From positions 1 through 64,000 of the forward strand of contig JAQGDQ010000279.1 in assembly GCA_030141605.1 (NCBI GenBank): DNA of 64,000 nucleotides, read 5' to 3'. A model generated the notes under the pieces. The model saw only the letters and a list, made by a program, of their open reading frames with translations, had not been told where the DNA came from and ran no database searches. Shown here one piece after another: positions 10,737-23,300 of this stretch (within the stretch, counting starts at the first letter, position 1; each line of letters begins with the position of its first letter). This stretch comes from Tubiluchus corallicola (lineage: Eukaryota > Priapulida > Priapulimorpha > Priapulimorphida > Tubiluchidae). A program made the translations under genes and the position numbers.

Positions 10737-11932
10737 CAGAACTCCACAGTGATTTTATTAGTGTGTGTTATTATTTAAATTCGGTGACCACATGAGTTTT
10801 AGATGATAGCAGCAGCTGTCTTGTTTTCTGCATGCAAACTAATTCATGCTGCAGCTGGGTTGTGATTGCAGCTGTGCTTGAATGTGCAGCTTTCTACATT
10901 GTATCTGTGTGCTGTACCTGTGATTGAGTAAAATCCTGTGGAGATGTCACGCATGCTTTCCTTCTCGGGGGAAATAATTCACGCAGAATCGTGCTTGTCA
11001 CGTGTTGTGTTACTGAACTTGTCATGTACAACTAATGGGTGATGTTGTTTTGACATGTTTCTGTATATTTTGGTCTTCACCATATGATGTTTAAGGGGCG
11101 TGAAATATTTTAGTTAAACCTGACTAGTTTTCTAAGTCCTTTCATAAAAATGATATTATTTGCTGATATGATTTTAGACTGGCATCTCCTCGTCGATTTA
11201 GGACCTACAGAACTTACGAATGTTCGACTTTACGACCCGAGCGCAACTTAATTAAATATATTGTGCTAACTGTCACTCATGTTTCTTTCTATTGTTGAAA
11301 CGAACTAATTTTAAATCACTGTCTGCTTTGATAAATTTGTCCACAGATGCCGCCATAATTAATGCGCATGCACGCAACACCTTACGTGTAGAAGCTTACT
11401 GGTTGAACATAATGATCCGACTTGCATCCAATTCGTCTTACAACCAATCTGCCAAACCGACTGCACTGATAATTCGACAACTACTTGTTCATATCAACCA
11501 CTGCAGCTTCACTGGTAACTGTATGTAGTTGAATTACGTTAACTTTGGTAATAATCTGAACAGTATTTTTGCTTTGTTGAATTTGTACACACTAATCAAA
11601 ATTCTATAGTTTCTGTATGGAAAATTAGGATAATGTTTAGACATAATTATGTTGAGTGAGGTGCTAGACTTGTCGCTGTTTTTATCCTTTGGGTTCGTAT
11701 ACAAGTAGGGTTAGCCATGCAATTAGCGTGCTACGATGAATGTCTAATGTAAGTCAGCATGTAAATATTAAAACCATCGATTAATCTCTTAATTTTTGAG
11801 GGTGAGGAATTGCTAAGTGGCCACTGTATGTGCTTAGTGATTACAGTTAGGCAGCACTGGATCGGCTTAGCAAATTAACTGACAGGCAATCCACTTTGTG
11901 TCTAGGCAATACTTTTCTTATTAAGGTAGTGT
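10737..11932. other. Rab 3' UTR and intergenic sequence
   Basis: AT-rich sequence after the Rab stop codon. There is no AATAAA close to the stop, so the transcript end is undetermined. A 78-codon frame near 11292-11528 shows no family resemblance and was not called. Confidence 0.4.
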
Positions 11933-12309
11933 CTAGGAGTAAGAATTCTCCACCAGAAAACAAGTTCGAAGCGAAGCGAGTTTTTGACTCTCAAATTCAA
12001 ACTGAATTCAAGGTTTCTAATCGGAATCGAATTCGCTTTTAAAGATTGTTGAATAAATTTTCGAATCATTAATAAAAAACAGTCTCACAAACATATGCAT
12101 GTTGCTTGATTTTGTACTGCAGTAAAAAACATCGATATCTTGTTTAAAGATTGTGCACAGAAATAGCAGCTAAATTATGCTGCTTCAAACGTTTTAATGA
12201 TAAAGAAGGTATGTAGTTCAAGTGGCGAATTATTCGAATGTATAATTTTTAGGGTCGAATCGAACTCGAATTAAAAGAGCTCATTCAAATGTTTGATGCT
12301 CACCCCTAG
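11933..12309. mobile_element. R2 hAT-like MITE, copy 1
   Basis: Imperfect terminal repeats: CTAGGAGTAAGAAT at the left matches the reverse complement of ATGCTCACCCCTAG at the right. The interior has no coding frame, is rich in TTCGAA motifs, and shares blocks such as AAAAAACAGTCTCACAAA and CTTCAAACGTTTTAATGATAAAG with copies at 49.4 and 57.7 kb. Confidence 0.7.
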
Positions 12310-13307
12310 TAACTTGTATACAGATCAGAATGTGACTGAGACACAGGTACTAGTTCATTGCTTTACCTTTAGAGAATTACCTCTAACGAAGAACTAGAGT
12401 CCAGTCCAGTCACATTCGGCGTAGTAACCAAGCTCTCCCACTGACTGCTGAATCACAGAATTGTAAAAACTTGAAAAAAAACTAATTCGTTGCAAGCTGT
12501 TAATGCACTTGTAAGAGGTTACTAGCCGATCTTCAATTCTCACTAGTAACGTATGTCCTGCAAGTCTGGAAATCATTTTACTTTCCGACATGCTCTTATA
12601 ACTGTGTACAATTAATTGCATGTTTTTTAATTATGAAGGTCCAATTTGTATGTTTAATGATAATCTTTGTATAGTGAATTTAAAAATACTTTTTATATAC
12701 ACTTGTTTATAGTTGTGACTAACTGTGAAATCATAATCAGTGGTAACTACAATTGTCTGTAGACTTGCAAATAGTGCCCCGGTCTGCAGAACAATGTGCA
12801 CGGTGCTGTTTTACTTCTGTTGCACAGTGATGTGCAGGCAGCTAATGTTTTTTGTGTCCTTTGCTTCAAGACTTTGCTTCAAGAGTTTATTCATTTCCAC
12901 ATTGCATCTTACAATTGTTAAAATACACATAATTATCCATTTTGGTTAATATAAATATAAATAAATGCAGTATTATCGAGAAATTACAAAATGGAGCATA
13001 TACATGTGCAAATTACATTACAGAATAATTTCGATGCATACAGTTTGAGCCTAGAAGCATAGCTTGACAGGCCAAACTGTACGTGGAGATCTTAAAAAAT
13101 GATTAATAATTGAAATAATGAATAATGATAATATATATACATAAAAGTGGGGGGAGTAGTGAATGAAAGATGAAATGGAGCGAGAACTAAGAAAAACTGT
13201 GATCATGATTATAAAGTGTTCAGTAACCTGTTGAGCATAGTCACGTTATATTAAGATTACTGTGGAAAAAGAATGCAGGTTATTACCATTATCAAATTGT
13301 GTTACTC

Positions 13308-13845
13308 TTAATACTTTTGAAATATTTCTTTTCTGACGGTTTTTTTAAAAGTTGAAATGGAGTGACTACATTTCGAATTGCGGCTTAGTTTGTTCCATAG
13401 GACTGGTCCCATATAGCTAATGAAGTGTTTCGCCATATTTGTTCTACAACGTCTTGGTATATATTCATTATGTCTGGTATTGTATTTTTTTACATTTATC
13501 TTGACTGGATTTTCAAAAAAAGTTTGAAATAAGTTGTTGTTGGTTCTATACATGTATATACATCCATTAAAATTAATAACATCATCCAGAAGTAATATTT
13601 GGCATTGCTTAAAATGTGTAGTAGTAATTGTGCTCCTTTGTCTAGTATGAAGATGACATGTAAAAATTTTCATTGTAAAACTCTTAAGCATTCTAAATTT
13701 GTAGTATAAGTAAAGCCCCATAATGTTGTGCAGTAATTTAAATATGATAATATTAAACTGTTGTATAATGTTAGAAGATGTTCGGTTTTCAGAAAGTTTT
13801 TAATATATGAAATAATACCTATATTTTTTGATATTTTCAATCTGA
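13308..13845 (-). pseudogene. Non-LTR retrotransposon, C-terminal end of reverse transcriptase ORF (frameshifted)
   Basis: On the minus strand, 13308-13721 is open and ends like the C-terminal region of many LINE ORF2 proteins: YNTRHNEYIPRRCRT, then YMGPVLWNKLSRN, then a FKKTVRKEI helix. Just upstream, in another frame (about 13690-13845), the preceding conserved block is readable: ISKNIGIISYIKNFL, then LYNSLILSYLNYCTTLWG. A frameshift near 13680-13720 separates the two. This is a 5'-truncated dead insertion. The polymerase motif itself is missing. Confidence 0.75.
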
Positions 13846-15145
13846 TATATTACATACATACATAGATAGAATTTGTAGAAGTATAGAATAAATGGAAGCG
13901 TAAACAAACCCGCAACTAATCTAGGTAAATCCAGTGCAAAAATTTTTGATAAACATGTAATTTACTTGTAAATGGAGATGATACCACTGCAATTTTTTGG
14001 TGGTGAGAATTGTAAACGGGTAGTTATGTTGTACTCTAATGTTAATTGTTATTTTTATAGATTAGTAACAATTTTGTGACAAGTCTTGTAAAGTAATGTC
14101 TTACTAGCAATGATTGTTTACAACAAAGTTATTATAGAGACTTTTATTTTTCCAACTTTTTTCACATTTGTAAATAAATCTTTAATAACACTGTTACCTT
14201 GTGTATGGACAATATCTGTAAACAATTTTTTGAAAAATTGTTGCATTTTGATGTCACGATAGCTTTACGTATTTGGCACACAATTCTATGCACAAAGTAA
14301 TCATTTCAAAATAATTTATTTTGATTCAACAAATTGTGTCATTTACATAAACACTTGTTCTTCAAACAATAACAAGTCACACTACACAACAACTTTGTGA
14401 ATGCAAACAATGCCACTAACTAAAACACTGTTAAGGCACACCATTATATAACTACATTTATTGTTAATACTGAAAATGACCCTATATTTTCATAATTTGC
14501 AATTTTTATGTAAAAATTTCACGACTGTAGAGCGAACAAATTTGATAACTATAACAGCAACCTTACCCCAGTACCTTACTCTCTGCAAAACGATGCCCAT
14601 TTATTCTGAAGGTACAGAAAAGTTTTGGAGTGGTTCTTGTCCTAGTGTCGTGAAAAATTCCCATTTCTGTAAATGTGTTTGTAACAATGAACCAGCAGCT
14701 TTGAAGGACCTGCTAGGAATTTTGAACTTTTTGCAAGGTTACTAATCAATCGTTTCTTCATTTGAAATCTCCTTGTTTCCATCTACAACAACAGTCATGC
14801 ATTCTACTACAGAGAATAAGTTCTTGAGTTCACAATTTGGATCCTATGTTAGGATCATTAGGATTACTCAGCCCGTAGTGAGCAAAGCAGGTCCTTATAA
14901 CTCAACAACGAATTCAACATTTTCAGATTATCTGGACCCAAAAGTTTCTGGTTCAAATCCGAGCTGAACCTTCACATTTTCATATTTCCTATCAGACAAG
15001 TATGGCTTCAGAAAATCAGTAACTGTAGCGTTGCTCTCATTCTATCATTAATAAGCAATCTTGAAATTAGCATTCTATCATAAATAACCACTTCCCTTTG
15101 TTGTGCCTGCTGTAGCATAGCAAAAACATTATAGCACAGCAAAGT
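13846..15145. other. Intergenic AT-rich sequence
   Basis: No exon was recognised. A tRNA-like SINE fragment with a B-box-type motif is near 14948. Frames at 14461-14745 and 14773-14967 show no family signature. Confidence 0.4.
14935..15000 (+). repeat. tRNA-like SINE fragment
   Basis: The segment TCTGGTTCAAATCCGAGCTGAACC followed by a CACATTTTCATATTTCCTATCAG tail resembles the B-box and tail of the SINE near 44.1 kb. No A-box half was found. Confidence 0.4.
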
Positions 15146-15215
15146 GAAACTAATCAGAGTTTCGAGTCATTTAGTCTGGCCAGTAAATGGATGAGCGACC
15201 ATCAAAGAAGCTGTT
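15146..15215 (+). repeat. 5S-rRNA-like SINE, copy E (plus orientation)
   Basis: TCTGGCCAGTAAATGGATGAGCGACCA follows the order of the 5S rRNA 3' half (CCTGG.TAGTA.TTGGATGGGAGACC). The segment just upstream (AAACTAATCAGAGTTTCGAG) lies where 5S has AGCTAAGCAGGGTCGGG. It is degenerate, so not a functional 5S gene. Confidence 0.5.
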
Positions 15216-16141
15216 TCTGGTTGTTTACCTCATCTAAAAGAACTATCCCTGCCATTTTAGTTTCTCAGTCTAGAATAATTCCTGATAATGAATTACATTC
15301 CAGTCCTTCCAAAGGGACACATGCGGATCTTGCCAATAAGTGACAGTTCCAAGGTGCCTAATTGTGTAAAGAAAAGTACTGCTAGTTGAAAACCTGCCAG
15401 TACTTCCAAAACAAAAATACATTTGCTGAAATTAACCACTTTACTGTTGCGTGATGAGAATCTTTCATCTTGAGAATGGTATTCTGCCTGCGCTTTATGA
15501 CGAGACTGTACCACCGTGCTTAGCATGCAAATTAACTGACATATATGACAGATGCAATAATACCTGCACATGTCAGCTACACTTCATAAATCAGGCTGTG
15601 AAAATAAACAGTGCTGCTGTCACTTGTTGGTTAAAAATTTAATACATAGGTCACAAATGCCTATAGCCAAAGACATGGACAAAGCTTGCAGAAAAGATTG
15701 CTGTTATTACTGAATGTCCCCTGTAGTCTGCTGTGTAGTGACGTCTGTTTTCTACCTCATATTTTGCAAGATGCTTTGAATTATATCACACAAAACTAAA
15801 CTATTTTTGAATGACACAATGGCGATGGTGTTGATGAAAATGGTGCTCGTGATAGTGGTGGTGGCAGCAGTGGAAATTATGAAGAATGTCAACAGCTGTG
15901 GTGGTGGCAATTGTAGTTGTGACAGTAAAACGACAGATGGTGATATAGCAAACGTTGCAGTAATCTGCAGCCTGTAGTAGCATCTGTAGCAGTAGCAACT
16001 TTTCCTTTTCTTAAAATATTGCCTTAAGTCAGCTGCAATACAAGTTGCGTAGCAGTGAAGAGGTTAAACAGCTTTGTGTGACTTGAAATTCTGGGCACAT
16101 CATAAAACATGTTTAAATACAGCGCACAAACATTTGATGTA

Positions 16142-16569
16142 GGGTTGCTACCTCATTACGAACTGAAATCCGGAGCTACCTACAGACATTTTACGGGGCC
16201 TTTTTCAGATACATAATCAACAAATTAATATCACCATGCAGTACATATTTAGACTCTATAAAGAAGCCCTAAATCTAAAACTTATAAGCAGTACGCCTAT
16301 TTGTTTTTGCAGTTCCTTCTCAGTCCCATTACATTTCTCACATTTGTTTATTTTTTTTGAGATATTTCTAGTGATCAAATTATGATGAACTTTATATCAT
16401 GTAAATGAATGCTAAATCTTCTCCTCCATGCTTTTTTTGTTTTTACTTACATGTCAAAGCCACAGTCAAAATCAGGAGATTTCAGAATGTTTGCAAAATC
16501 CGACTGAACTACGGGATCTATGGCCCAATTTCAGGAGACTCCAGGCCAAATCAGGAGTGGTGGCAACCC
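16142..16569. mobile_element. MITE-like element with GGGTTGCYACC inverted ends
   Basis: GGGTTGCTACC at 16142-16152 pairs with GGTGGCAACCC at 16559-16569, with subterminal CCGGAGC and GGAGACTCC motifs. No coding frame. I could not recognise a target-site duplication, so the superfamily is open. Confidence 0.5.
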
Positions 16570-17395
16570 AATTTGTTATAATGCTATACAAGCCACAATG
16601 AAACAAGTTACATTACAAAACCAATAACAAATGATGTACATAAAATTATTATTACTTGCATCGTATAACAACTTGAAATTAGACTAGAATCATATTTCCT
16701 CTAACAAGTAACAAAAGAGGCATTTTACATTACACAATCAAAGACAAACAGCTTATGAATCATCGAGCCTAAATCACTAATTTCAAACTTCTAAATAATA
16801 TTGTTATTTTAGCAGTCAACCACTTTTGCAATACTATTTTGCACATAATGATCACATTGTACAAAAAACAGATCTAATTTTTCTCATAAAAATTAAATAT
16901 CTGACTTTGTGGAATTGCTTTACAGCAATCTTAATGCAAAAGAATGATGATGCAATAGCTGTAAACCGTAAGGAAGCAAGTCATTGAAAAAAGGGAAGTG
17001 TCTCTTTACTAGAGGCATGCATTTAAAAGGCAGACATTACAAATCATGTTCACCATGTTTTAAAGCTTTTAAACTACATTCGATGATCATTACAATGGGG
17101 AAGCCACAACACAAGCAAATCTATCGTGAACATATTGGCTGGAATAAATGCAGATGCAGGATGTTTTGCTTGCACAAACACACACAGGACTGGTTGGTTT
17201 TCTTTTACATGACGAATCGAAGGCCCAGTTATCAGCACTATCACGCTGAAGTGAAGCAAGCTACTTTGGTGACATCACAACTAAATCACCATAAATTAAC
17301 ATCGGTCTCGCATAGGCAATAATGATTAGATCACGTCTTCCACATCATCATTATCATAGCCTCATCAGGAAGCACAAATCCAACCACATTATTAG

Positions 17396-20300
17396 CTACC
17401 TGTCGCCATCAGCATCCGACTGAAACATTGGTATTCGTCGCACGATTTTCTGCATCAGGTCGAAGGTCGTGAAGCTAATGCCGACAGCTATGGGGCCCTT
17501 GATCCAGTTCATGCTTAATCCCTTGTATAAACCACCAATCACACCCTCGGTTTTGACGACAAATTTTAACGTCGACCATATAGTGCTGTATTCGTTTAAA
17601 GTACTTAGGCTAGCGGTTTGCATCCGCCGCCGGACAATGTCCAATGGATAAGAGGCAGACTGACCACACAGACCAGCACAGGCACCGAAGGCTAACCGCT
17701 CGATTGGCTGCGGTTCTTTTCTACCAGAATATTCTGCAACGAAAGCACACTGTTTAAACAGTGGATTACTTAACTTTGGAAATCTAAGCACTAAACAGAA
17801 AGAAAAACCAAAAATGATTTTGATGGAGACTCTACAAAAACTGCTGACCTGTTTGACCAACAAATATTCCTCACCGCTGCAGGTCAACCCTTGTTAAAGT
17901 GAATCAGGGAATCAGTTTTTAACAGTTGCTGCTACCCATAAATATCAGGGATGTTACCGAAACTGAATTTACAAACTGAAACCGAAATTTATGAAACATA
18001 GGAAACCGATACGGAAACAAAACTGAACCTAAACATTTTTACAACTACTATTAAAACAGAAAAAAAGATAATTCTAACATAAGTAAAATACTTTGGTTTT
18101 GTTTGTTTTTATTTGTTGTGATGCAAAATTACAGATAAAAAATTCTAATACAAAAAGGACAAGGGAGTTTTATAGTATGGAATCTCAAGTCTGATGAAGT
18201 GGTTAACCTTAGAAAATGTGTTATAATGTTTTTGGATTTAAGTATCTGTATTTATTAATGTTTAAAGATGAAAATGCTTCATTAAAAATAAACAAATTTT
18301 GTTTTGTAGATATTTTCCAGTGTACATTTCATAAATTATAATGTGATTTTGTTCAAGTAAATTCAAATGTGGTTTGATATTTCAGTTGAGTGGGCCTGGA
18401 GAACTTCAGTGGTCGGCACTGGAGATACACCCACATTGCCAGTAAAAGCTCATCACAAACTGTTATGTAAACGAAATTTTCGCTTTATTTGAACTAATTT
18501 AGCCAAGATTTTTCAGCGGTTTTTGACATCTAGGAGAGAAAGAAACAAAACTGAGTAAATACTAATAAAACCATGGAAAAATGCTACTGAAAATTATCTG
18601 AAATTTCTGCTACAAAATTTAATAAATTTCGCCAAAACCGCAACCAAAAGTGCAATTATCAGCAAACTGAAGCGTAATATCCCTGGTAAATATGTGATGT
18701 TTCCACGAATTTTAACTGATTTTCATGCAAACTCGAAAGCAATTACCAAAAAGTATTTCTTTTTAATTTTATGAAGTCATTCATTTATAAATAAATTTAC
18801 AAATAAATGTTGAATCATAACTTAAAAATTATAAATTACAACACTGTTCCCTTTTCGCTTTGGAAACTTTTTTAATAGATGACTTTTCCAACATAAATGC
18901 AAAATTCGTTTAACTTATAAAACAAAAAATGTTTATTAGTGTATTCTGCTGTCATTTTATCTAAAATGTAATGTAATAATATTTGCTGTCATAAATACTG
19001 CCCAAAACAAGACACAGAGGAGAAATGCAGAACTGAAACATAATGGCATTGTTACACTCATTTCTAATTTATTTGAATCAAAGTGAACCAAATCTTTAGC
19101 AAAACGTAACAATATCTCTATCTGACACAATTCAAATTCACGGGGACAACTCTTGTTAAGCAACTTAGAGACACTGCGTATTTTGAGCAATGAAAAGACT
19201 TATTGCTAAGCACCACGAAGAATACTGTAATAGCGAAACACATTCGATAAATGCTCTCACAAGATGTACAAAAGTTAAAAAACTGATTGACACCTATGAC
19301 ACACACATGTACATTTAGTTGAATGAACTACAACTGCAACTTTGTAACTATAATTTTTTAAAATCTCGTAAAACAGAGCGGATAATTTAAAAAACTATAA
19401 ATATAAACCCTTAAAAACAGCATAAAGACGGAAAACGGCTTACCACCGTGAAGTTTCTTGAGCGTTTCATATGTGAAGAAGCTTGTGCCAGCATACGGAA
19501 GCACTCCTAATATGGTTGGATTAAATCCCCTGTACAATGTAAGCACTCCCTCTTCTCTTAGTATCTTGTTAAACACAGAGAACAGAGTTTTATACCTGCA
19601 AATATACATAAACATCATTTCTAATGCAAAATTTCAAAAGGTTGGCACTGAGAAGTCAGATAAGAAATGGTGCTCTTAAGAAGGAAAGAAATTTAGGAGA
19701 TATAATAATAATGTGGGAAGATTTTTAGCAGTCAGACAATGCAGTGCTCTAGCACGGTAAATTACTAATAAAACCACAGAATAATTAAAAGTTTACGATA
19801 ATAGTAAATTTAATTACTGCAACTGCATTTAACCTCATACAAATTCACAATTTACTAAATTAAATCCAAAAGTACAACTGAAATTGACAAGCCATGTCTT
19901 TATGCACTAAATTAATGTAAACTATTTCACTCAAAAACTTTTGCACTAAATATATTGCCCACAAAATGGAACACGCTCTATTCCGAAGTCACTTCACCGG
20001 TTTGAGATTACCAGGTGGTCGAATGGAAAGCAGCGTCTCAATTATTTTTGCAAAAATTGGTTTGATATTTTGCCAAAAACACAATAACCAATACAACAAC
20101 AGTACAGCACTTATGGCTACATTTAATAATACTTTTGTGCTTTGGTGACAGCCATACGAGCCCGGGCCAGATCTAGTGGATAAGTGAATGTGACTGCAGT
20201 GCCACCTGCCAGCGACCCAGCAAAGTATCTCCGCAAAGGGCTGAGATATCTAAAAACAGTAAAGAAAAAATTATTTAACAGATAGATAGTAATCATTTTC

Positions 20301-23300
20301 AGTAAACAACTGAAATAATAAATTAGTTACTGTGATTACAGCAACTGACAGCACTTTTACAATGTACATATAGCTGTTTGCCAGTAAAGATTTCTTCCAA
20401 CAACATTACTTATGACCATAAAAAAATCAGTAAAAGGTGACGACTGTGGCACAGTGGACTAAGCAGTGGCTGTAGACATTGCTTGTCTGATTAGCCAAGA
20501 ACTGTTTACAGCATAATGTAAAGCACACAATGCCAAATGTTAAATGAACTCCAGGATTTTCCTTTGACTATCGAGCAGTGTAGTCAATTGAAAATAGCCC
20601 TCGACCCTGTAATCATCACTATCACAGCAGTCTAAGCATCAACATTTAACAGTAACATATCTGTAAACACTAATATGCAAGTAGTATTAAGATTACATAA
20701 GCATGTGAAAAATACTGTACCAAAGTAAAACATATCTCACTTATTAAACAATAAAGTACTTTAGTATGAATTTCTTTTCACAAAAGGTTATTTTTTGTTT
20801 ATTTGTTTTCTTGTCTGTCTATCTAACCCTCTATCTGTTTGTTTGCTTGTATGTTTGTGTCTGCTTCTCTGCCAGTCTGTTTTCTTTGTTTGTTTGCTTG
20901 TCTATTTGTTTGTCTTCTTTGGTATTCTTTTGCTAACTTTGCCGTTCGCCTTATTACTGCTTGTCTATCTGTCTGTCTGCATGGTTTGTCGAGCTACTTG
21001 TATACTTGTCAATTTCTTTTCTGGCTTATCCATTTGCAGCACTGCAATTCATAAATGTAAAACCCTTTCAAGGCTAATAAGTTGTTCTCGTTGTTGTTAT
21101 GGTTGTTTTGTCATGCTTGTTGTTGCTGGCTGTGGTTATTCGTTGTGGTTTTAGGATTTTGTTGTTGTTCTTACTGCTGCTGCAGTTGTTCTCCTCGTTA
21201 ATGTTGTTATCAGTTTCTTTGTTTGTTTGGCTGTAGTCTTTTTGTTTGTTTGCTTATTTGTGTTATTTTCTTTGTTTGTCCGCTTGCCTGTTTGCTTGTG
21301 GCACAGTCATAATGACATCTTTACATCGACAGTTACATCTACATACTTCTAGCCGAGTGAACAAGAACAGCATACTTTGAATTGTCTGTAGCCAACACCT
21401 TCTTCCACTGTTCGTGTGCGGAGAACTGAATGGCAGCATACGGCACAACTCGTACCATGGTGGCCGTGTTCCCCCTCCATAACCGAAAGAAACCCTCCTC
21501 CTTGAAGGTTTGTACCAAAAACATCACAGCTTTGTATCCAGAAAACTTTATATTGGATACTGAAAAAAATCAGATATATTCTTTTATAATGTGAGACATG
21601 TAATGTACTTACATATACAAGCACACCATTGTTTATTTTATTATTATTTATTTCATTTATTAAAAACATCCACAACAATCATTATAGCATAGCACTTTCA
21701 AATAATTTAATTGGATATTTATTATGTAATCAAGATGCCAAGATGTCAAGTTGCAAATGACCCGTGGAGTACTCAAGAAGTAATTACTCGTTAAGAGCAC
21801 CCCAAATGAATGTGGACTAAGAAAAGTAGAAAAGAGGAAATTCTGTTACACAATTATATGTACACACATACATATATATCGGTGGCACAAAAAAGCGCCG
21901 AAATTTAGACTACAATAATACTAGAAACGAGTTGTCTACAAAGTTGAAATTTCACAGTGGGATATTACAATACCTTAACTTTTGGCTGTGAAAGTTACAA
22001 GCCATATATACATATCAGATGTTGCAAAAAAAATGCCGAAGATTATAGTAAAATAATATTAGAAGCGAGTAGTCTACAAAGTGGAAATGTCAAACAGCTG
22101 GATAGTACAATACCTAAACTTTTTTCTGTAAAAGATAGAAGTTTATAGTTTTAGTGGTTTTTAAATTATAGTTAAAAATCTTTTGCATGTTAAACAATTA
22201 AATGGCGGAACAATGTCAGCTGTAATCATCAACTGAAAAACAGCTGCTCATAAAGCACTTAATACGTGGCAGCAAAACAAGTGTTCACCACAGTAAATAA
22301 AGCACTGATAAAGATTTCTTACAAAAAAAACTGGGACTTAAAACCCTCTGAATTACGGTATGTGGAATTCCCTTAAAGAGAAAGTGTACAATGGCCGCAT
22401 TGAGCTGCTTGATACAGAGGCTCTAGAGGCAAAAATTGTTGAGTGCTGCAATCAAATATCTTTTAAAGAAGTTAAAGGAGAAACCGCGTCAGCTGCAGTT
22501 GGAATGCAAGTTTGGAGTGAAAGTGCTGGACATATAGAACATTATCTATTTTTGGCATTTATTTTTTTTTAAACTTTATAGATTTAAACCTTCTGTATTT
22601 TTAAAAAAATCTAGCAGAATGACTTAAAACTTTTGTTGTTTATACAAAAACGCCTGCAACATCAATGTGGTCATTTTCATGTGATTTTGTTATTTTCTTA
22701 TTACAAAGAAGTGATCAAAATTTCGGCACTTTTTGCTTTGTTAATTAAACCTTTCCATCCTAGCACAGATTTGCTTACAGTGAATGTAGTTTTTGATTTA
22801 CACTGAATGTACAGCATTGACCCAAGTTATGCATGTGGTTATCATAGAAAAACTGTAAAGCATTACAAATGCTCGACTGCAATTTGTATAACATGAGTAG
22901 AGTGAATGTTGAAAGTAGATTGTTACAATTATATCAAGAAAATTTATTTCCATTAGATATAAATAGTCTTAATACTCCATCTAAACTTACAACACGTCTT
23001 TCTGATAATTCCTCGCTAAATCACAATCAAAATGTTATTTCATATAGTACTGTTCAGCATTACATAGGGTCCACCAGCCATTAGGGTAGAGGTGACCATA
23101 CACGATGTCTCATTTTGTTAGATATTCTCAGACATTAACAATAGTTTGAAATTGTATTGTTATACAAAAAGGTTTTTATAATGTCATTTGTATAAGTTTT
23201 CAACTAAGCACTACAAATTACCTAAGGTATGATTGATCAGTGAACAACTGTATACCAAAGGTAGCAATAAAATAAAATAAAAAATGTTTATATAAAAAAT

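Noticed and set aside
14461-14967. Two adjacent plus-strand frames
   Set aside because: No conserved motif, no splice structure, and the second overlaps a SINE fragment.
15801-15998. Histidine-rich 65-codon minus-strand frame
   Set aside because: It comes from a degenerate GTGGTG triplet tract and has no family signature or splice context.
20795-21154. 119-codon leucine/cysteine-rich frame resembling a membrane protein
   Set aside because: It is a product of a TTTG/TCTG repeat tract inside an SLC25A42 intron and on the opposite strand.
22869-23084. 71-codon plus-strand frame
   Set aside because: No recognisable motif. It is near a transposon remnant in an SLC25A42 intron and could be part of a repeat, but nothing supports a gene.
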